Of a DNA stretch of 64,000 nt, positions 63,249 through 64,000 are shown piece by piece. How positions within the stretch are numbered: position 1 is the stretch's first letter; every line of letters starts with the position of its first letter. The stretch comes from Streptomyces hyaluromycini (lineage in GTDB: Bacteria > Actinomycetota > Actinomycetes > Streptomycetales > Streptomycetaceae). A model generated the notes under the pieces. The model was not told the DNA's origin. It worked only from the letters and a program-made list of their open reading frames with translations, and searched no databases. Location: NCBI RefSeq assembly GCF_002217755.1, contig NZ_BCFL01000019.1, positions 680,712 to 744,711 on the forward strand, given 5' to 3'. Made by a program: the position numbers and the translations under genes.

Positions 63249-64000
63249 TCAGTACCCCAGGGCGCGGCCGCGCGGCGGAGGGGCGGGGCAGCCCGCCTTC
63301 TCCCAGGCCACGAAGGTGTTGGTGCGGGCGAAGACGAACGCCTTGACCGGGTTGGCGGAGTACGACCACGGCGGGCTGCCGACGTATCCGCCGACCGCCC
63401 GGAACTGCTCGACGGCCTCCGCGTACCGATCCGTCTGGAACAAGGCCTCCGCCAGCAGGTGCCGCACCATCGGCAGCCGGTGGTGCCCGGCCGGTGCCCA
63501 CTCCACGGCGTCCAGGGTGGCGTCCACCGCCGCCTGCACGAACGGCTGGCGGTACACCGGCTCCTTGGGCTCCCGGAACGCGTGCTCCATCAGCCCGTAC
63601 AGGCGTAGTACGGGCAGCAGGCTGCCCTGCGGCGCGGTGACTGCGGCCTGCTCGGCGAACGCGTACATCAGCTCGTGCGAACCGCGCCACTTGGCGCACC
63701 AGTACTGCAGGGCGCTGATGTGCGCCCCGAAGTGGTGCGGGTCGCGTGCGGTGATCTCGGCCCACAGCGCCCGGAAGTCGTCGTGCGACCAGCCGAGCCC
63801 CAGCGCGATGGAGATCTGTGCGATCCAGGGGCAGGGGTCCTCGGGTGCCATCCAGGCGGCCTCCTGGCAGGCGGGCAGTGCCTCGGCCAGCAGCCGGTGG
63901 AAGCCCTCGAACTGCTCCGCCGTGGTGTGCTTCGCCAGCTTCGCGCCGCGGACCTTGCCCGCGAGGTCCACGAGCGCGTCGGCGTGCACCAGGGCGGCGG
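63249..64000 (-). CDS. TPR-like protein (partial)
   Basis: At least 250 residues, running off the right end of the window. The sequence is helical and rich in Ala, Trp and His, with repeats of helical pairs (LWAEITARDPHHFGAHISALQYWCAKWRGSHELMYAFAEQAA; LAEALFQTDRYAEAVEQFRAVGGYVG) that look like TPR or half-TPR units. I do not recognise a named family. The true start is probably beyond 64000. It converges on the HNH lipoprotein gene. Confidence 0.75.
   Translation of the reverse strand, partial: AALVHADALVDLAGKVRGAKLAKHTTAEQFEGFHRLLAEALPACQEAAWMAPEDPCPWIAQISIALGLGWSHDDFRALWAEITARDPHHFGAHISALQYWCAKWRGSHELMYAFAEQAAVTAPQGSLLPVLRLYGLMEHAFREPKEPVYRQPFVQAAVDATLDAVEWAPAGHHRLPMVRHLLAEALFQTDRYAEAVEQFRAVGGYVGSPPWSYSANPVKAFVFARTNTFVAWEKAGCPAPPPRGRALGY

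Overview
The window is a high-GC (about 72%) actinobacterial chromosome segment that I read as Streptomyces. Supporting signs are GTG starts, ATGA/GTGA overlaps, G/C-biased third codon positions, the galTEK operon, a TamR-tam pair, DivIVA-like and RpfB proteins, a conservon-type NIT kinase and Streptomyces-style palindromic repeats. From memory, the gene order (penicillin-binding proteins, pmt, rsmI, rpfB, ksgA, ispE, galK/E/T, tam, ppc, pth, rplY, prs, glmU, mfd) matches the chromosomal core of S. coelicolor; I could not run an alignment. I see no transposase, integrase, CRISPR array, rRNA or origin.

Layout. 1-4.7 kb: two tandem penicillin-binding proteins (the downstream one cut by the window edge) and a protein O-mannosyltransferase, all on the minus strand. 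4.8-11 kb: rsmI, a zinc-ribbon protein, a TatD nuclease, rpfB, rsmA/ksgA and ispE on the plus strand. 11.1-16.2 kb: an MHYT membrane protein, a nitrate/nitrite-sensing (NIT) histidine kinase and an ABC-F ATPase. 16.5-20.9 kb: two paralogous membrane-anchored beta-propeller proteins and a LuxR protein with a degenerate receiver. 20.9-26.4 kb: a sodium/sugar symporter with a small membrane partner, divergent from galT-galE-galK. 26.4-31.5 kb: GNAT, LuxR, tamR/tam/VOC, and a fatty-acid desaturase coupled to a TetR regulator. 31.8-39.6 kb: ppc, then on the minus strand tRNA-Gln, glmU, prs, rplY, pth and a membrane protein. 40-46.6 kb: an orphan histidine kinase, then a compact cluster of polymorphic-toxin-type and immunity domains. 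46.7-49.3 kb: an ECF sigma factor with a SnoaL-like tail, a RibD_C reductase and a DivIVA-like coiled-coil protein. 49.4-53.1 kb: an acetate-type symporter gene that looks frameshifted, its DUF485 partner and a drug-efflux MFS protein. 53.6-64 kb: a MacB/FtsX-type ABC transporter, mfd, a MerR regulator, an SDR, a secreted HNH nuclease lipoprotein and a truncated TPR-like protein.

Most interesting region: 41.3-46.6 kb. A YwqJ-type deaminase and a SUKH-3 protein are transcribed divergently from a WHH (HNH/EndoVII) nuclease fused to a SUKH (SMI1/KNR4) domain, and from a 945-residue protein with an Imm35/YrhB-like N-terminus, a 500-residue Pro/Gly/Ala linker, a deaminase-like segment and a SUKH-4 domain. 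None has a visible secretion signal. Toxin-type catalytic domains sit beside, or in the same chain as, their usual immunity folds, which suggests an intracellular self-contained module rather than an exported toxin.

Second theme: repeats. Several families of short palindromic or composite elements recur between genes, especially convergent ones, and twice lie in frame inside coding sequence (TatD; the SUKH-3 N-terminus). Pure tandem repeats of 7, 8, 12, 15 and about 53 bp also occur. Clear operator-like palindromes lie at the tamR-tam, desaturase-TetR, GNAT-LuxR and MHYT promoters.
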